A stretch of DNA of 64,000 nucleotides from Promethearchaeota archaeon (GCA_013375495.1 JABXKC010000004.1:175454-239453); one strand, 5' to 3'. Counted from the stretch's first letter, positions 9,244-18,221 are shown. The notes: generated by a model not told the origin, from the letters alone. Made by a program: numbers and translations.

Positions 9244-10827
9244 TTAAGAATATTGTGAGAGCGCTAATAACATCCAAAAAAGCATGCGCAACTCGATTTT
9301 GAACGCGATTTTGTTATGATCCCAAGTAAAATCACCGAGATCCTGGCTTTCTGTAAAAAATTTTAAATTTTGATTTAAAAATTTCAACAATTCGGATATT
9401 ATACTTATTTCTTTCCCAGTGGAATCCAGTAACACTAATGTTAATAATGTTCTAGCAGTGTCAGTAATATTACCATTAACAGATCCATTGGGGAGCATTT
9501 GCTTTTCTAATTCGATTAAATACGGAGCTCGTATAGCATTAAAATCAATTCTATCATCTAATAACTTCAATAAACCTAAGTAAAAAAACATATCTGAGGA
9601 TGGTTTAAATCCTTCTATCTTGAATAAATCAAGGTTTACCAGTGGTTCAATCAGATGGCTTTTATTTGTTATAATTCCACCACTTTTTTTTAGCATTTTT
9701 AAGCTTAAAATGGTATAAAAATTGAAAAATAATTTTTCAGGAATAAGGGGATTAAGTTCGTTTTCTAAAAACATTTCAATATCTAATAGGTCAACAAGTT
9801 CTGAATTACTCAATAAATCTAATTCAAAAAGAACGGAAAGACCGTGAGATATACTAATTGAATTTGGTTTATGGTACTTACCAGTACTAAACACTTTTCC
9901 ACTAATAAAATTATTTACTACATTTTTAACATATCCCGGTTCTAGTTGTACTTCTTCTCCTAACATTTTGAAAATATTAACCATATAAAACAAATTTTCT
10001 AAATCTAGAAATTCCGGTGAAGAACTAATAAATTTTCTTAACTGCTTTATATTAATTTTTATTTTATTTGTAATAGATTGATTTAGTTTAGGGAAGCTTA
10101 CGAAATAATTCAAAAAAGAAGGCGTCTTTCCTTTATTTCGTAAAATATCGTTGTTTAATTGATTTGAGGTTTGAGTAATAGCTTCTATGTTCTCTTGGCG
10201 AGCTTCTTGTAATTTTTTCAGTATATCTTCTTCAGATATCGTCTCCATAGGATCCTCGATTTGGAAATCTTCCGATTTAAATGTTAATTCGGAGGGATTA
10301 AAATAATTTAATAAATCCTTGTTAAAAATTTTAAGATGTTTCTTTATTTTCCCCGATACTTTGCTTTCCTTCCTCAATTTAGTCAATTTATTGCGAAATT
10401 CGTGAGGTAGTATATCAAAAAGATCTAAATTTTCGATTATCTTGCTATTGGAGTCAATTAAATACTCTAAAATTATGATGAATAGGTGTTTATTAATGTA
10501 ATCTTTTAACCCTAGTTGTAAAAAAGATAAATAAGTACTAAAACTACTTTTATTCTTTTCAAATAAATCTTGGTATAGCTCAGTATCTGCTGTTAACTTA
10601 TTTTTAGACACTCCTATTGTAATTAACGCCGAATTTATTACGGTTATAATTGAATGAATATTTTTTTTCGCATCCTTTGGTTCACCTGAATCAATAATTA
10701 ATGAAACATTAATATTTTTCGAGAGAATAAGGTCGGTCAAGTATGCCTCATAAATCTTATAGAATTCCCCTATATCGCCTTTCAATGATTTAACTAATTC
10801 TGTAATTATAGTTTTTAGATCTTCCAT
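9244..10827 (-). CDS. Hypothetical protein with alpha-toroid-like C-terminal half
   Basis: 527 residues, no signal peptide and no Cys-rich motif. The N-terminal half is helical and partly coiled-coil-like. The C-terminal half carries helical repeats; one reads LEKQMLPNGSVNGNITDTAR followed by a Leu-rich helix, which recalls the alpha/alpha-toroid repeats of prenyltransferase beta subunits and terpene cyclases (G...D/TxxT...L). No catalytic motif of either enzyme (zinc ligands, DxDD) is visible. It is therefore either a non-catalytic toroid scaffold or an unrelated helical protein. It converges with the Cys-cluster gene, leaving a gap of 15 bases. Confidence 0.6.
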   Translation of the reverse strand: MEDLKTIITELVKSLKGDIGEFYKIYEAYLTDLILSKNINVSLIIDSGEPKDAKKNIHSIITVINSALITIGVSKNKLTADTELYQDLFEKNKSSFSTYLSFLQLGLKDYINKHLFIIILEYLIDSNSKIIENLDLFDILPHEFRNKLTKLRKESKVSGKIKKHLKIFNKDLLNYFNPSELTFKSEDFQIEDPMETISEEDILKKLQEARQENIEAITQTSNQLNNDILRNKGKTPSFLNYFVSFPKLNQSITNKIKINIKQLRKFISSSPEFLDLENLFYMVNIFKMLGEEVQLEPGYVKNVVNNFISGKVFSTGKYHKPNSISISHGLSVLFELDLLSNSELVDLLDIEMFLENELNPLIPEKLFFNFYTILSLKMLKKSGGIITNKSHLIEPLVNLDLFKIEGFKPSSDMFFYLGLLKLLDDRIDFNAIRAPYLIELEKQMLPNGSVNGNITDTARTLLTLVLLDSTGKEISIISELLKFLNQNLKFFTESQDLGDFTWDHNKIAFKIELRMLFWMLLALSQYS

Positions 10828-10990
10828 TTTACTCTCGTGCGATTATAATAGCTCTGTAGATAAGTTTTAAATTTATTAATTTAGATAATCTTAATTTTTT
10901 TTGTTATTCTTTCCTAAATAGTGAAAAATTCGTTATGATATTAATATTAATAAAATTTTATAAATTAAAAAATCAGTCATAAATTAAACT

Positions 10991-11755
10991 ATGGAAAAGA
11001 ATTCCTACGAATCCTATGATTTTTTCGCAAAAGATTATCATAATAAGCGACGTTATCATTGGAAAGATTTAGAAATTTTTCTAAGGGAGCTTGACGATAA
11101 AGGAATTCACTTTGATGGTTATAATCTTGATTTAGGATGTGCAAATGGCAGAAATTTCGATTTATTTCTACAATCTAATAGTAAATTGGTTGGAGTAGAT
11201 AACTCTATAGAACTTTTGAGATTAGCGCGAAAAAGATTAGATGAACAAAACTTTAAGTCGAAATTTAGCCCTAAATCTGTCAGTATAATTCTTAGCGATG
11301 TAAGAGCTCTTCCTTTGAGACCTAACGCCATTAAAAATGTATTTTCGATTGCTACAATTCATCACATAAAAAGAAATATTCACCGAAATGAAGTTATATC
11401 TCAACTCTATAGTATTTTAAAAAATAATGGATTTTTCGTCCTTACAGTGTGGCGACGGTATCAGAAAAAATATCGATTCTATTTCATTAATGATAGAATT
11501 AGGAGATTTTTTGTACCAAAATATAACAAAACTCAAGAAAAACTAGGTTTAAAAGAATATGGAGATAAATACGTTCCTTGGACTATCTCGAATAAAAATC
11601 TTACTTATAATCGGTATTATCACTTTTTTTCTCTTAAAGAAATAAAGAAATTGTTGAAAATTTATTTAATCAAGTTAATTTTTAAGAGGGGTGGGCCTAA
11701 TAGGAAAGATAACTATTTTGTTCTAACACAAAAGGTTGTTAAAGAAAATGTATAG
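10991..11755 (+). CDS. Class I SAM methyltransferase, Trm9/ALKBH8-like
   Basis: 254 residues. Motif I is LDLGCANG at 46-53, motif II ends in VGVDNS, motif IV-like ALPLRPNAIKNVFSIATIHH follows. Towards the C-terminus is YVPWTISNKNLTYNRYYHFF then LKEIKKLL, which is the pattern seen in Trm9/TRMT9 tRNA methyltransferases (VPW...RYYHxFxxxEL). Those methylate the wobble 5-carboxymethyluridine in eukaryotic tRNAs. Assignment to the Trm9 group is by motif memory; generic methyltransferase activity is much surer than the substrate. No operon partner: the next gene is convergent, 10 bases away. Confidence 0.75.
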   Translation: MEKNSYESYDFFAKDYHNKRRYHWKDLEIFLRELDDKGIHFDGYNLDLGCANGRNFDLFLQSNSKLVGVDNSIELLRLARKRLDEQNFKSKFSPKSVSIILSDVRALPLRPNAIKNVFSIATIHHIKRNIHRNEVISQLYSILKNNGFFVLTVWRRYQKKYRFYFINDRIRRFFVPKYNKTQEKLGLKEYGDKYVPWTISNKNLTYNRYYHFFSLKEIKKLLKIYLIKLIFKRGGPNRKDNYFVLTQKVVKENV

Positions 11756-11765
11756 AACCCTAACT

Positions 11766-12266
11766 TTATTCATGACAGACAAATGTAGTAAGTGATTTTA
11801 CTATAAAGGGTTTAAAATTTTCGTAATGTTTGTCAATCACATTAATGTGAATATTAATCAATCGTTCAGTTATGTCGCAATAGAAAATTCCATGGATGCA
11901 TTTCTCTCGGTAATATCTTTTCCTCATCATTTTTGTTCTTTGTCCAAACCAAGTTACATACTCATGCGAAAGGAGCCAAGTATTATCTCTTTTAGTAATA
12001 ACAAAGTTAAGAGCATTGTATAATTCTATTGATTTTTGTACTTCCTTACCATAATATAATGTATTTCGATGTTTTTTTTCCCAAGAGATTTCCATTTTAG
12101 CGTTAGAGCCATAAATCTCGTCGTAATCGTTTTGAGAATGAAGAATTATATTGCCTTCTGTTTCATTGCCTTCAAATTTTACCTCTTTAAACCATATAGG
12201 TAATTTTTGGACCTCTATTTTAGCTTCAGGCTTTTGGTAACCGTAGTAGTTATATTCCATTGTCAA
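11766..12266 (-). CDS. Hypothetical protein, 166 aa
   Basis: Soluble protein rich in aromatic residues, beta-strand-like in the middle (AKMEISWEKKHRNTLYYG, LLSHEYVTWFGQR). Two starts are possible (residues 1 and 3, both Met). No family recognised. It lies 40 bases downstream of the eL13-HhH gene on the same strand and may be cotranscribed with it. Confidence 0.6.
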   Translation of the reverse strand: MTMEYNYYGYQKPEAKIEVQKLPIWFKEVKFEGNETEGNIILHSQNDYDEIYGSNAKMEISWEKKHRNTLYYGKEVQKSIELYNALNFVITKRDNTWLLSHEYVTWFGQRTKMMRKRYYREKCIHGIFYCDITERLINIHINVIDKHYENFKPFIVKSLTTFVCHE

Positions 12267-12305
12267 ATCGCTAATTGATGTAATTTGTAAAAAATGGTTA
12301 GGATT

Positions 12306-12917
12306 TCATCTATTCAACAATTCTTTGCATTCAATGATCCAATTGGTTATTCGTTCTTCAGATACTCCTTTAATTAAAGATGCTAATTCTGCGGGATCTT
12401 CATTGACAAGCTCTTCAACGCAGCTCACTCCAAGTTCTTCAAACTTTTTCGCGGTCATAGGACCTAAACCTGATAAAGAAGTTAATTTTGTTGTTTTGGT
12501 TGTTGGCAATTCTTTTTTTACGGGTTTCGGTTCTTTTTTAACCTTCTCTTTCTTTGAAGGTGGCGCTTTTTTAATAACTTTAGGTTCTTGCGTAACTTTC
12601 TTCGCTTTAACGGGTTTTTTCTTCACTTTTTCTACTTCTGGTTTGAAAGGCGTTCTTTTCTTTTCTTTGAACTCGTAAGGTTTCTTTTTTTTCGTCTTTT
12701 TGCTCTCTGGTTTTAATTTTTTTAGCACTTCAATGTTAACTTTATGTTTAGATCTCCTGAAGAAATCGATATCAACATTTAATTCTCTTAATAATTCCAC
12801 TGTTTTACCAGCTTCTTTTATTTCTATCAAAGAAAAACCTTTCCCATTGCGTAGATGAGCATCTTTTGCTGGGGATATTGCTATTGCTACGATATTTTTA
12901 TTATTTTCCATAATCAA
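12306..12917 (-). CDS. eL13-like (L13e) protein with Lys-rich linker and C-terminal helix-hairpin-helix
   Basis: 203 residues in three parts. Residues 5-68 contain LRNGKGFSLIEIKEAGKT and then LLRELNVDIDFFRRSKHK, which fits ribosomal protein eL13 (the GxGFTxxELKxAGI...IxVDxRRRxxS pattern). Residues 70-138 are a Lys/Pro-rich low-complexity linker. Residues 140-203 have LTSLSGLGPMTAKKFEELGV and a matching second hairpin, a Rad51/HhH_5-type DNA- or RNA-binding pair. eL13 is known from eukaryotes and some archaea. The HhH extension is not part of the usual protein, so this may be a ribosomal protein with an added rRNA-binding module or a derived nucleic-acid-binding factor. Confidence 0.7.
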   Translation of the reverse strand: MIMENNKNIVAIAISPAKDAHLRNGKGFSLIEIKEAGKTVELLRELNVDIDFFRRSKHKVNIEVLKKLKPESKKTKKKKPYEFKEKKRTPFKPEVEKVKKKPVKAKKVTQEPKVIKKAPPSKKEKVKKEPKPVKKELPTTKTTKLTSLSGLGPMTAKKFEELGVSCVEELVNEDPAELASLIKGVSEERITNWIIECKELLNR

Positions 12918-13073
12918 AGAGTCACCAAGTTCATTACAAGGTAAATGAGATAAATTTAGAAGACTTTTATTTTTTTCTATTTCAATATCCTTTGATATCT
13001 AGTTAAAAGATTGTTTTTAAAGTAAGTTTACTCTATAGCAAAAGAAGAAGTTTAAACGACAAAAATGTTATAA

Positions 13074-13715
13074 TTAAAAATTTACAATATCTAATTCTTC
13101 TAGTTTTTTTAACACATTGTTTACATCGTTGCGAGGTTTGGCGAGCATTCTTGCTATTCTTAACGGGGAAGCATCGCCAGTACATCTTAAAGCAACTTGG
13201 AAATCTTCCTCGTTAATCATTCCCATCGACTTTATTTTTTCTAATACTTTCTTAACTACTAATAATTTTGGAAAAACCTCTGCTATTTTTCCTCCTTGAC
13301 ATAGGTTTTCAATATCGGCGATGATCGATTGAAAACGAGATTTCTGTGATGTTGTCCGAAATATTTTTATGTCTGATTGATGTTTTTTCCAAAAACGACT
13401 GGAGATTTTATGAATTACTTCAACTGTTTTATCTACATCGTCATCAGGGTCCGAAATTGAGCAAAACAAAATTCTTGAAGGGGGATGGTAGATAATAATG
13501 ATGGTTGAATTTTCAGACTCTACAATTCTTGTCATATCTTCTTTATTACTACCTTTGACCATAGCATCTTGTATTTTATCGATTATCTCATTAATTTCCT
13601 TAAAGAAGCCAGGAATAACTTCTTCATTTTTATTATCCTCTTTTAAAGATTTAAAAGTAGCTTCTAAAAGAGATATTCCATTGTCGCTATCGATAAGAAA
13701 AATCTTGTAGATAAT
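13074..13715 (-). CDS. Longin-domain protein with C-terminal winged helix, apparent AUU start
   Basis: An ATG-only reading would start at 13562 and lose the first strand and helix of a longin domain. The open frame continues upstream without a stop to 13715, encoding IYKIFLIDSDNGISLLEATF and FKEINEIIDKIQDAM, which is the expected longin N-terminus; the in-frame TAA is at 13722-13724 and no AUG, GUG or UUG lies in between. ATT at 13713-13715 (minus strand) behind a GGTAAGGT purine run is the best start, giving 213 residues. The central strands (STIIIIYHPPSRILFCSISD) complete the longin fold, and the last 65 residues resemble a winged helix. Longin proteins are typical partners or regulators of GTPases. 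Confidence 0.75.
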   Translation of the reverse strand: MIYKIFLIDSDNGISLLEATFKSLKEDNKNEEVIPGFFKEINEIIDKIQDAMVKGSNKEDMTRIVESENSTIIIIYHPPSRILFCSISDPDDDVDKTVEVIHKISSRFWKKHQSDIKIFRTTSQKSRFQSIIADIENLCQGGKIAEVFPKLLVVKKVLEKIKSMGMINEEDFQVALRCTGDASPLRIARMLAKPRNDVNNVLKKLEELDIVNF

Positions 13716-13869
13716 AGTACCTTACCCTTAGTAGTATCACAAATTTTAATTACTAACATAATAAAAATTCTGTCTTAATAATGTTCTTCTTTATCAAAAA
13801 TACCAGAAGAAATAAAAATAGAGATTATTATACTCATTGTAATATAATTTTAAAAAGTAAAGAACTATA

Positions 13870-15084
13870 ATGAAAGCTTTTAAGGTCGCATTTTTCATAG
13901 TCATATTTCTCTTTCCAACAAGTGTTCGCAGCGAAATTAACCTTAGCGCCGCGGATGGTGTGTCTAATTACCAAGTTAATCAAAGCGTTACTTATCAAGT
14001 CGAAATAAACTACACGCTCACCCATACAAAGATGGCTTCTCAACCATATTATTTTAAGGTTGCTCGTTTAAACGATCGACAACCTAATTCGACTCTTACC
14101 CAATATTGCCCCCCGTATCAAGAAACTGAACTCTTGTACAATTCGATCACGGGATACGACTCTCTTATCCTAGGACAAAACGATAAATTTAACAACACTT
14201 ACGACTTGTTTAACGCTTCACTAGACACTTCGGATAAAATTACGTTAAACCAAAAATACAATGTAAAGCTTAACGAAGTCGAATTTGGAAATATTCAAGA
14301 TTCAGATATAGGTGTTTATGACACATCTGATGAAATATTTGATTTGTACTGTAATAATTCAGAAAACTTTTACGATATAAATGATCCCGATTTAATTGCT
14401 GCATCAAATCAAATCGTTAATCCTAGTGACAACCCTCTCGAAAAAGCGAGGAAAATTTGTGCAAATGTTTCAAAATACCTCGCTTATGACGCCACTCTAC
14501 CCCCTCAAGAAAAAGGGGCTTCATGGGCATTTGATAACGAAAGAGGGGATTGTAGCGAATATTCTACATTAATGATTACTTTATTACGCATTCAGGGGAT
14601 TCCGGCTAGGAAAGTAACTGGATTTTTGCTCACAAACCAGGAAAGTTATAATCCGACCGTGGGACAAGTTTTTAATTTCTATGCTTCCTCAAGTGGAAGT
14701 ACAAATCTCCTAGGTCATGCTTGGGTCGAATATTACATCCCTGACATCGGATGGATCGCTTGTGAACCCCAACATGAAACATCGTATAAAAGCATAGATT
14801 TTCTTAGGTTCAATTTAAATATAGGGGCGTGGTTTTCTTTCCCAGGGGTATCACCACTTTCAGAATTTCCTCACGTACCATCACCAGCAACATTCGATCT
14901 GGACGCGTACACTTTTGATTATGAGATTGAAATTACAGTATTAGGAGCAGATTTAATGTTCGGTGAATTACTCGTCATAATCGTTATTGCATCTATAATC
15001 GGTGCTGTGGTAATTGGAGTAGTACTGTTAATTAGATCGAATAAAAAAAAGAGAAAAGCGTTCGAAAATAACTTATATGATTAA
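13870..15084 (+). CDS. Membrane-anchored transglutaminase-like protease/transferase
   Basis: 404 residues. A signal peptide (1-21, FKVAFFIVIFLFPTSVRS) leads to a beta-rich N-terminal ectodomain with NxT sequons. The transglutaminase core follows: GDCSEYSTLM with Cys228, GHAWVEYYIP with His283, then GWIACEPQ where Glu299 stands where the family usually has Asp. A TM helix (about 362-385) and a short basic cytosolic tail (RSNKKKRKA) end the protein, so the catalytic domain faces outside. Archaeal members are usually thought to be cysteine peptidases rather than crosslinkers. The Asp-to-Glu change may be tolerated or may lower activity. Confidence 0.85.
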   Translation: MKAFKVAFFIVIFLFPTSVRSEINLSAADGVSNYQVNQSVTYQVEINYTLTHTKMASQPYYFKVARLNDRQPNSTLTQYCPPYQETELLYNSITGYDSLILGQNDKFNNTYDLFNASLDTSDKITLNQKYNVKLNEVEFGNIQDSDIGVYDTSDEIFDLYCNNSENFYDINDPDLIAASNQIVNPSDNPLEKARKICANVSKYLAYDATLPPQEKGASWAFDNERGDCSEYSTLMITLLRIQGIPARKVTGFLLTNQESYNPTVGQVFNFYASSSGSTNLLGHAWVEYYIPDIGWIACEPQHETSYKSIDFLRFNLNIGAWFSFPGVSPLSEFPHVPSPATFDLDAYTFDYEIEITVLGADLMFGELLVIIVIASIIGAVVIGVVLLIRSNKKKRKAFENNLYD

Positions 15085-15088
15085 TTAA

Positions 15089-15113
15089 TTTTTTTTCTAC
15101 TATTTTTTTTTTT
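15089..15113. terminator. T-rich intergenic terminator between convergent genes
   Basis: Two T runs (15089-15096 and 15103-15113) fill the 34-base gap between the convergent transglutaminase and GTPase genes. Oligo-T is the standard archaeal termination signal on the plus strand; there is no hairpin. Confidence 0.5.
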
Positions 15114-15118
15114 AACAA

Positions 15119-16531
15119 TTAGATATAGGTTTGAATTAATTCGTTAAGATTTTTAGAGAATTTAGGTAAATGTTTTTCAATTTTGTCTAGATTTAAATCT
15201 TTTTCCATAAACATCAATAAATATAAGCTGTATTTTTCAACTATAATCCTTTTAAATATTATTTTTTTTGATTCGTCAGTTATTCCTGAAGAAATTAAAA
15301 AATCTTGTTTAAGCAATTTAAATTCCTTAAATGTCTTGTATAAGGTTTGAAAGTGTGGCGCAGAAATTTCAAACACCTTTTCAGAAATACCCATTCTAGA
15401 GAAATTTGATAGAATTATCCCATTTTCATTGAGTAAAAGTATTGCTTCTGAGTCGATTTTCTTAGCAAAATGTTTCAATTGGTTCTCGAATAATTCTCTA
15501 TTAGGAGATAGTTGCGATAATCCGTAAGAATAAGCAGATACTAACGAGAATCCATCGAAGATAGATGTTTCAAAAATTTTTATGAAAAATTGCTTAGAGA
15601 TCTCACTGATCTTTTCAAGAATAACTTTAATATTTGCTCTAATATCCTCTGAGTTCTTTATGTCTGGATCGCATTTATTTAGACAAATGACAATTGGAGG
15701 GAATTCTTCTAGTTCTATAAGTGAATCTATTACTTTACTAAATAAATCGACAGATTCGTTAATTCGTGAAGAATCTTGAACATCTATAAAATAAAAGAGT
15801 AAATCTACGTTATATAAGTATACCTTCCGTTGTTCAAGAAATTTTTCTCGATATGCTTTTTGACCCCCCAAATCCCACAATGATATAGTTGAATTCTGTT
15901 CTTCAAAAATTTTTTCTTCACTTCTCGCGACTCCTTTCGTTGGAAGTGTTTTAATGATTTCAGAGTATCTCTTTTTAACTGCATGAAGAAAACTCGTTTT
16001 TCCTGCGCGATCTAAACCAGTCATAAGAATCTTAATTTGACGCTTTAACGAAAATGGATCTTTTATTTCTCTAGTAAAATCGAACAATTCTCCTTTTAAT
16101 TCATTCATTACTACTTGATTTTCCTCAAGAGTCTTAGCCGTTTGAACCTTTGAGGCTGCACTATCTATTATAATTCTTAGATATTTCATGTTTTCGTAGA
16201 AAAAAACGCGATCGGACTCATCAATTAAAACAGTTATAGTTGCTGCTTTCGCATTACCACGAGCTGTTGGATCCAATATTAAAAAAAAGTAAGTTAAACC
16301 GTTTAATTTTAAATCTGGAAAAGGTAAAATTCCGAAATAATTTACATCTTCAGTAGAAGTACCATTTTGATATACTGTATCGCCCATCAATAGAGAAATA
16401 GTTTTCATAGCAATCAATAGCCTCGAAGATTCATCCATATTTTCTGGCCAATATATTTTTGGCGTCGGCCCATCGTCATCAAACAAACTTAAAACGATTG
16501 ATTTGATTATATTGTTTTTTGGTTTTGACAT
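15119..16531 (-). CDS. Longin – Arf/Rag-like GTPase – C-terminal roadblock-like protein
   Basis: 470 residues, three modules. The N-terminal 130 residues are longin-like (SIVLSLFDDDGPTPKIYWPE; GILPFPDLKLNGLTYFFLIL). The G domain has G1 GLDRAGKTS 172-180, G3 WDLGGQ 219-224 and G4 NKCD 285-288, the Arf/Gtr-type signature. Residues 350-470 (SEAILLLNENGIILSNFSRM onwards) resemble the C-terminal roadblock/longin domain of Rag GTPases. Rag GTPases with such a domain control lysosomal TOR signalling in eukaryotes; the archaeal role is unknown. A close homologue is at 22137-23648, and a shorter one without the N-terminal module at 19359-20327. Confidence 0.88.
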   Translation of the reverse strand: MSKPKNNIIKSIVLSLFDDDGPTPKIYWPENMDESSRLLIAMKTISLLMGDTVYQNGTSTEDVNYFGILPFPDLKLNGLTYFFLILDPTARGNAKAATITVLIDESDRVFFYENMKYLRIIIDSAASKVQTAKTLEENQVVMNELKGELFDFTREIKDPFSLKRQIKILMTGLDRAGKTSFLHAVKKRYSEIIKTLPTKGVARSEEKIFEEQNSTISLWDLGGQKAYREKFLEQRKVYLYNVDLLFYFIDVQDSSRINESVDLFSKVIDSLIELEEFPPIVICLNKCDPDIKNSEDIRANIKVILEKISEISKQFFIKIFETSIFDGFSLVSAYSYGLSQLSPNRELFENQLKHFAKKIDSEAILLLNENGIILSNFSRMGISEKVFEISAPHFQTLYKTFKEFKLLKQDFLISSGITDESKKIIFKRIIVEKYSLYLLMFMEKDLNLDKIEKHLPKFSKNLNELIQTYI

Positions 16532-16894
16532 AATTCCGTGTAATTCATTGATTTTCGTGAAGATTTAAAAGAAAGTAAGTAAAGATTCACTGCATTTAAA
16601 TCAAAAGATAAAACTACATTTTTCCTAATTCTTCTAAACCGATTTAAAATATTATATTATTCTAGTATATTAAAAAAGAATTTTTAATTAAATCTTTATT
16701 TTTTTAAAAATAATAAACACCCCTAATAAAATTAGAAAAGCAATCTTAAACTAATAGTAATCCTTGAACTAAACTAGTAAATTCTTAGCGTACTCTTTTC
16801 TTAGTATTTAATTAGAATTAATAAAAAATTAATAATAGCTTTTATTGAGAATGATTACTTTCTTAATTAATACCGTCAAATAGACAATTTCGTC
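16532..16894. other. Intergenic region without recognised gene
   Basis: 363 bases between two divergently read genes (15119-16531 minus and 16895-17338 plus), very AT-rich. It should hold both promoters. I see no ORF, RNA gene or clear repeat. Confidence 0.5.
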
Positions 16895-17338
16895 TTGCAT
16901 GTTGAAGAAAAAATGTTTGAAGAAAAAATTTATGATTCGTTACCAGAAGTGCTCTATAAAGATAAAAAATCGGGGATCGTGAAAAAAGATAAATTTGATC
17001 CGAATAGAATTTACATCTCATTACTAAAGGAAACAGACCTTTCTGAGCAGGACGCGCAAAAGATAACACTTGATGTTTTTCGTTTTATTACCTCTTCCAA
17101 TCTTAAGATTTTAACAGCACCTCTCATCAGAGAGTTAGTTAGTTATACTCTATCAAAATTCGGATTAGAGATTGCGCGTTTAAAAAATACAAGAATAGGA
17201 TTTCCTTATAAAGATTTAGAGCAGAAAATCGCAGAGTGTCACGATGTAGACGAATTAAAAGAATTCATTTACACAGGAGTTATAGACGAATTTAACGAAG
17301 TTAAAAAATTAATTAAGAGTTCAAATAATTCTAATTAA
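16895..17338 (+). CDS. ATP-cone domain protein
   Basis: 147 residues from a TTG at 16895; an in-frame ATG at 16913 is an equally good start. The core (about 28-105) reads KKDKFDPNRIYISLLKETDL, then a helix ending DVFRFITS, then LTAPLIRELVSYTLSKFGLE: the order and hydrophobic spacing of the ATP-cone domain that senses ATP/dATP in ribonucleotide reductases and in NrdR. No reductase or zinc-finger is attached, so it is a free-standing nucleotide-sensing module. It is followed after 69 bases by the nuclease gene on the same strand. Confidence 0.7.
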   Translation: MHVEEKMFEEKIYDSLPEVLYKDKKSGIVKKDKFDPNRIYISLLKETDLSEQDAQKITLDVFRFITSSNLKILTAPLIRELVSYTLSKFGLEIARLKNTRIGFPYKDLEQKIAECHDVDELKEFIYTGVIDEFNEVKKLIKSSNNSN

Positions 17339-17407
17339 ATCCTGTTAATTAATCATTATATCAATACTCTCCTTCTTTTATTTTAGAACATTAGCATAAA
17401 TTGAATT

Positions 17408-18205
17408 ATGTCTGATTTATTTTCACAACCATCGCTAAAACAATTTTTTTTAGAAATATACAATCTTTTAAAGGAGAAAGAATCTGAGGTAATCGATTTA
17501 TGGTTTGAGATTTCAGATATTGATTTTTTATCAAATTTTAACAGTTTAGAACTCCGGGAATTCTTAGAGAGATTTGATTTTATTTCAATTCAGAAAGGGA
17601 ATTATATTAATTACATTGTAATAAATAAAATTATTTTTATTACTCGCTGCATGCAATTTTTAGAGTTGGATGTAAGGCAGTTGTCTAATCTATTAAATTA
17701 TGACGGATTTGAAGCTTTAATTCAAGAGATTTTATCTCAAAACAATTATAGGACAATTAAAAATTTTAGGTTTTCAGATAAATCGAATCTGAAATACGAA
17801 ACATCTCAAAAACGGTATGAAATTGATGTTATCGGGATTTATCGAAGTTATATCCTCATTATTGACGCTAAACAATGGAAAAGAAAAGATTCCTTTGGTG
17901 CTATGAATAAAGCCGCGAATCTACAATACCAAAGAGTCGTAGCCTTAAAGAAGAATCCTGAGACGATTTCGGATTTAATTCAGAGCCTATTAGGAATGAG
18001 TTGTAACGTTCAAAAAAGATTGCCGTTTACTCTAATTCCAATTATGGTAACATTTGAAACTAATTGGATTAAGATTAATGATAACTCTGTCCCTCTCGTA
18101 GGAATTTCTAATTTGAATTCTTTTTTACACGAATTAGAAATTAATTTACAATATTTTAGAACGGTTAAAGTCTCAAAAATAAGTTCTCAGAAACAATTAC
18201 CCTAA
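17408..18205 (+). CDS. PD-(D/E)XK (Mrr/restriction-endonuclease-like) nuclease
   Basis: 265 residues. The C-terminal half contains YDGFEALIQEIL, then KRYEIDVIGIYRSYILIIDA followed by KQWKR. Asp in EIDVIG and the DAKQWKR segment are the D...(D/E)xK metal-binding residues of this fold, and the GFE/Q-containing helix before it is typical of Mrr-like and archaeal Holliday-resolvase-like enzymes. The N-terminal 90 residues are helical and unassigned. No methyltransferase or other restriction partner is nearby, so this is more likely a repair or defence-unrelated nuclease. Its 3' end converges with the zinc-ribbon roadblock gene. Confidence 0.7.
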   Translation: MSDLFSQPSLKQFFLEIYNLLKEKESEVIDLWFEISDIDFLSNFNSLELREFLERFDFISIQKGNYINYIVINKIIFITRCMQFLELDVRQLSNLLNYDGFEALIQEILSQNNYRTIKNFRFSDKSNLKYETSQKRYEIDVIGIYRSYILIIDAKQWKRKDSFGAMNKAANLQYQRVVALKKNPETISDLIQSLLGMSCNVQKRLPFTLIPIMVTFETNWIKINDNSVPLVGISNLNSFLHELEINLQYFRTVKVSKISSQKQLP

Positions 18206-18221
18206 ATTTAACGAATATTTT

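Noticed and set aside
13498..13710. Plus-strand 70-codon ORF opposite the longin protein
   Set aside because: It is the antisense shadow of the upstream-extended longin frame and has no recognisable content.
17408..18205. Restriction-modification or defence island around the PD-(D/E)XK nuclease
   Set aside because: No methyltransferase, helicase, toxin or phage gene nearby; neighbours are ATP-cone and roadblock proteins.
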